A stretch of 64,000 bases of DNA from Taenia hydatigena (lineage: Eukaryota; Platyhelminthes; Cestoda; Cyclophyllidea; Taeniidae). The notes under the pieces are model-generated. The model was given only the letters and a program-made list of their open reading frames with translations. It was not told the DNA's origin and ran no database searches. This document shows positions 63,480 through 64,000 of the stretch, piece after piece. The translations under genes and the position numbers were made by a program. The stretch's first letter is position 1. Each line of letters starts with the position of its first letter. The stretch lies in NCBI GenBank assembly GCA_036345935.2, contig JADWOT020000009.1:9443381-9507380 (forward strand), written 5' to 3'.

Positions 63480-64000
63480 AGTGGGGTATCCTATCGCCTT
63501 ACGGCATTTATCTTCCTGCAATCGATGCACAGTCCGCCGTCGTGCGTCTGCAACTCGTCCACCGACATCAACGGAAGCACGCTCGTGGGTGGCATATTTG
63601 TATGCGGTCGAGTCGTTTGGTGCGCACGTCGTGTAAATTGACTTCGGAAATTGCGCCCATCCCTCCCATTTGAAATGGCACAGCACAACCGCTTATGAGA
63701 TAGCACTTATCAACCTTTTAGTGACGGTACTCGTGGAGACAACACCTCATCAGAAGACCACTCCGGGTGCGTCACTTCGGTCCGTGTCATGAATGGCCAT
63801 TAAGCCGGTGTGCCGTAAGCACTTCACTGAAGCACACAAGAGATTTGCAAATGAATCTTCTGCCAACCTTTGACCTCAGTGCAAATTTATTTATTTGAAA
63901 ATGCTCGATCACGCATACGATGTGTTTGCGAGGAGCACAGCACTGTTGTACACGGACTCTCGGTGAGCAAGCTTCGAAATGCGGATCATCGTTCCAAGAG
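63480..64000 (-). pseudogene. Separase fragment S9 (reversed, cut by window end)
   Basis: The reverse complement of 55335-55800 at high similarity. It includes the start of exon 35747 (IYTTCAPNDSTAY) and the preceding intron. It continues past the window edge. Confidence 0.75.

Overview
The window looks like nuclear DNA of a parasitic flatworm, most likely a tapeworm (cestode). It has spliced protein-coding genes with several introns of only 34-40 bp. It also has a head-to-tail gene pair with splice acceptors placed as expected for spliced-leader (SL) trans-splicing, in which the leader supplies the AUG, and decayed Ty3/Gypsy-type retroelement pieces. Genus cannot be settled from the sequence alone. 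No rRNA, tRNA or CRISPR array was seen.

Layout. 1-7.1 kb is a diverged, collinear duplicate (copy A) of 10.4-21.7 kb (copy B). Inside copy B lies a minus-strand gene of unknown product (9388 to at least 19885) with five phase-consistent exons. At 22.1-22.9 kb there is a minus-strand RhoGAP-domain gene. At 24.3-28.3 kb a plus-strand, nine-exon coiled-coil gene converges on a minus-strand pair, COX4 (29.1-29.9 kb) followed by BOLA3 (28.6-28.9 kb), both mitochondrial. At 31.1-37.5 kb there is an intact plus-strand separase gene (ESPL1) of about 15 exons with both catalytic residues.

From about 37.6 kb to the end I find no intact gene. This 26-kb region is a mosaic of decayed DNA-level copies of the middle of separase (about 34-36.6 kb, introns included), Gypsy integrase/RT fragments, a 3-kb direct repeat and large inverted repeats (2.4-kb arms about 20 kb apart). 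Separase fragments occur on both strands, at least ten times. None contains the peptidase exons.

The intact genes concern chromosome segregation (separase), mitochondrial respiration and Fe-S assembly (COX4, BOLA3) and Rho signalling. They are not one pathway. Only COX4-BOLA3 looks transcriptionally linked. The most unusual things are the separase/Gypsy duplication field, the candidate SL operon, and a large duplication in which every internal exon falls in a segment missing from the other copy.
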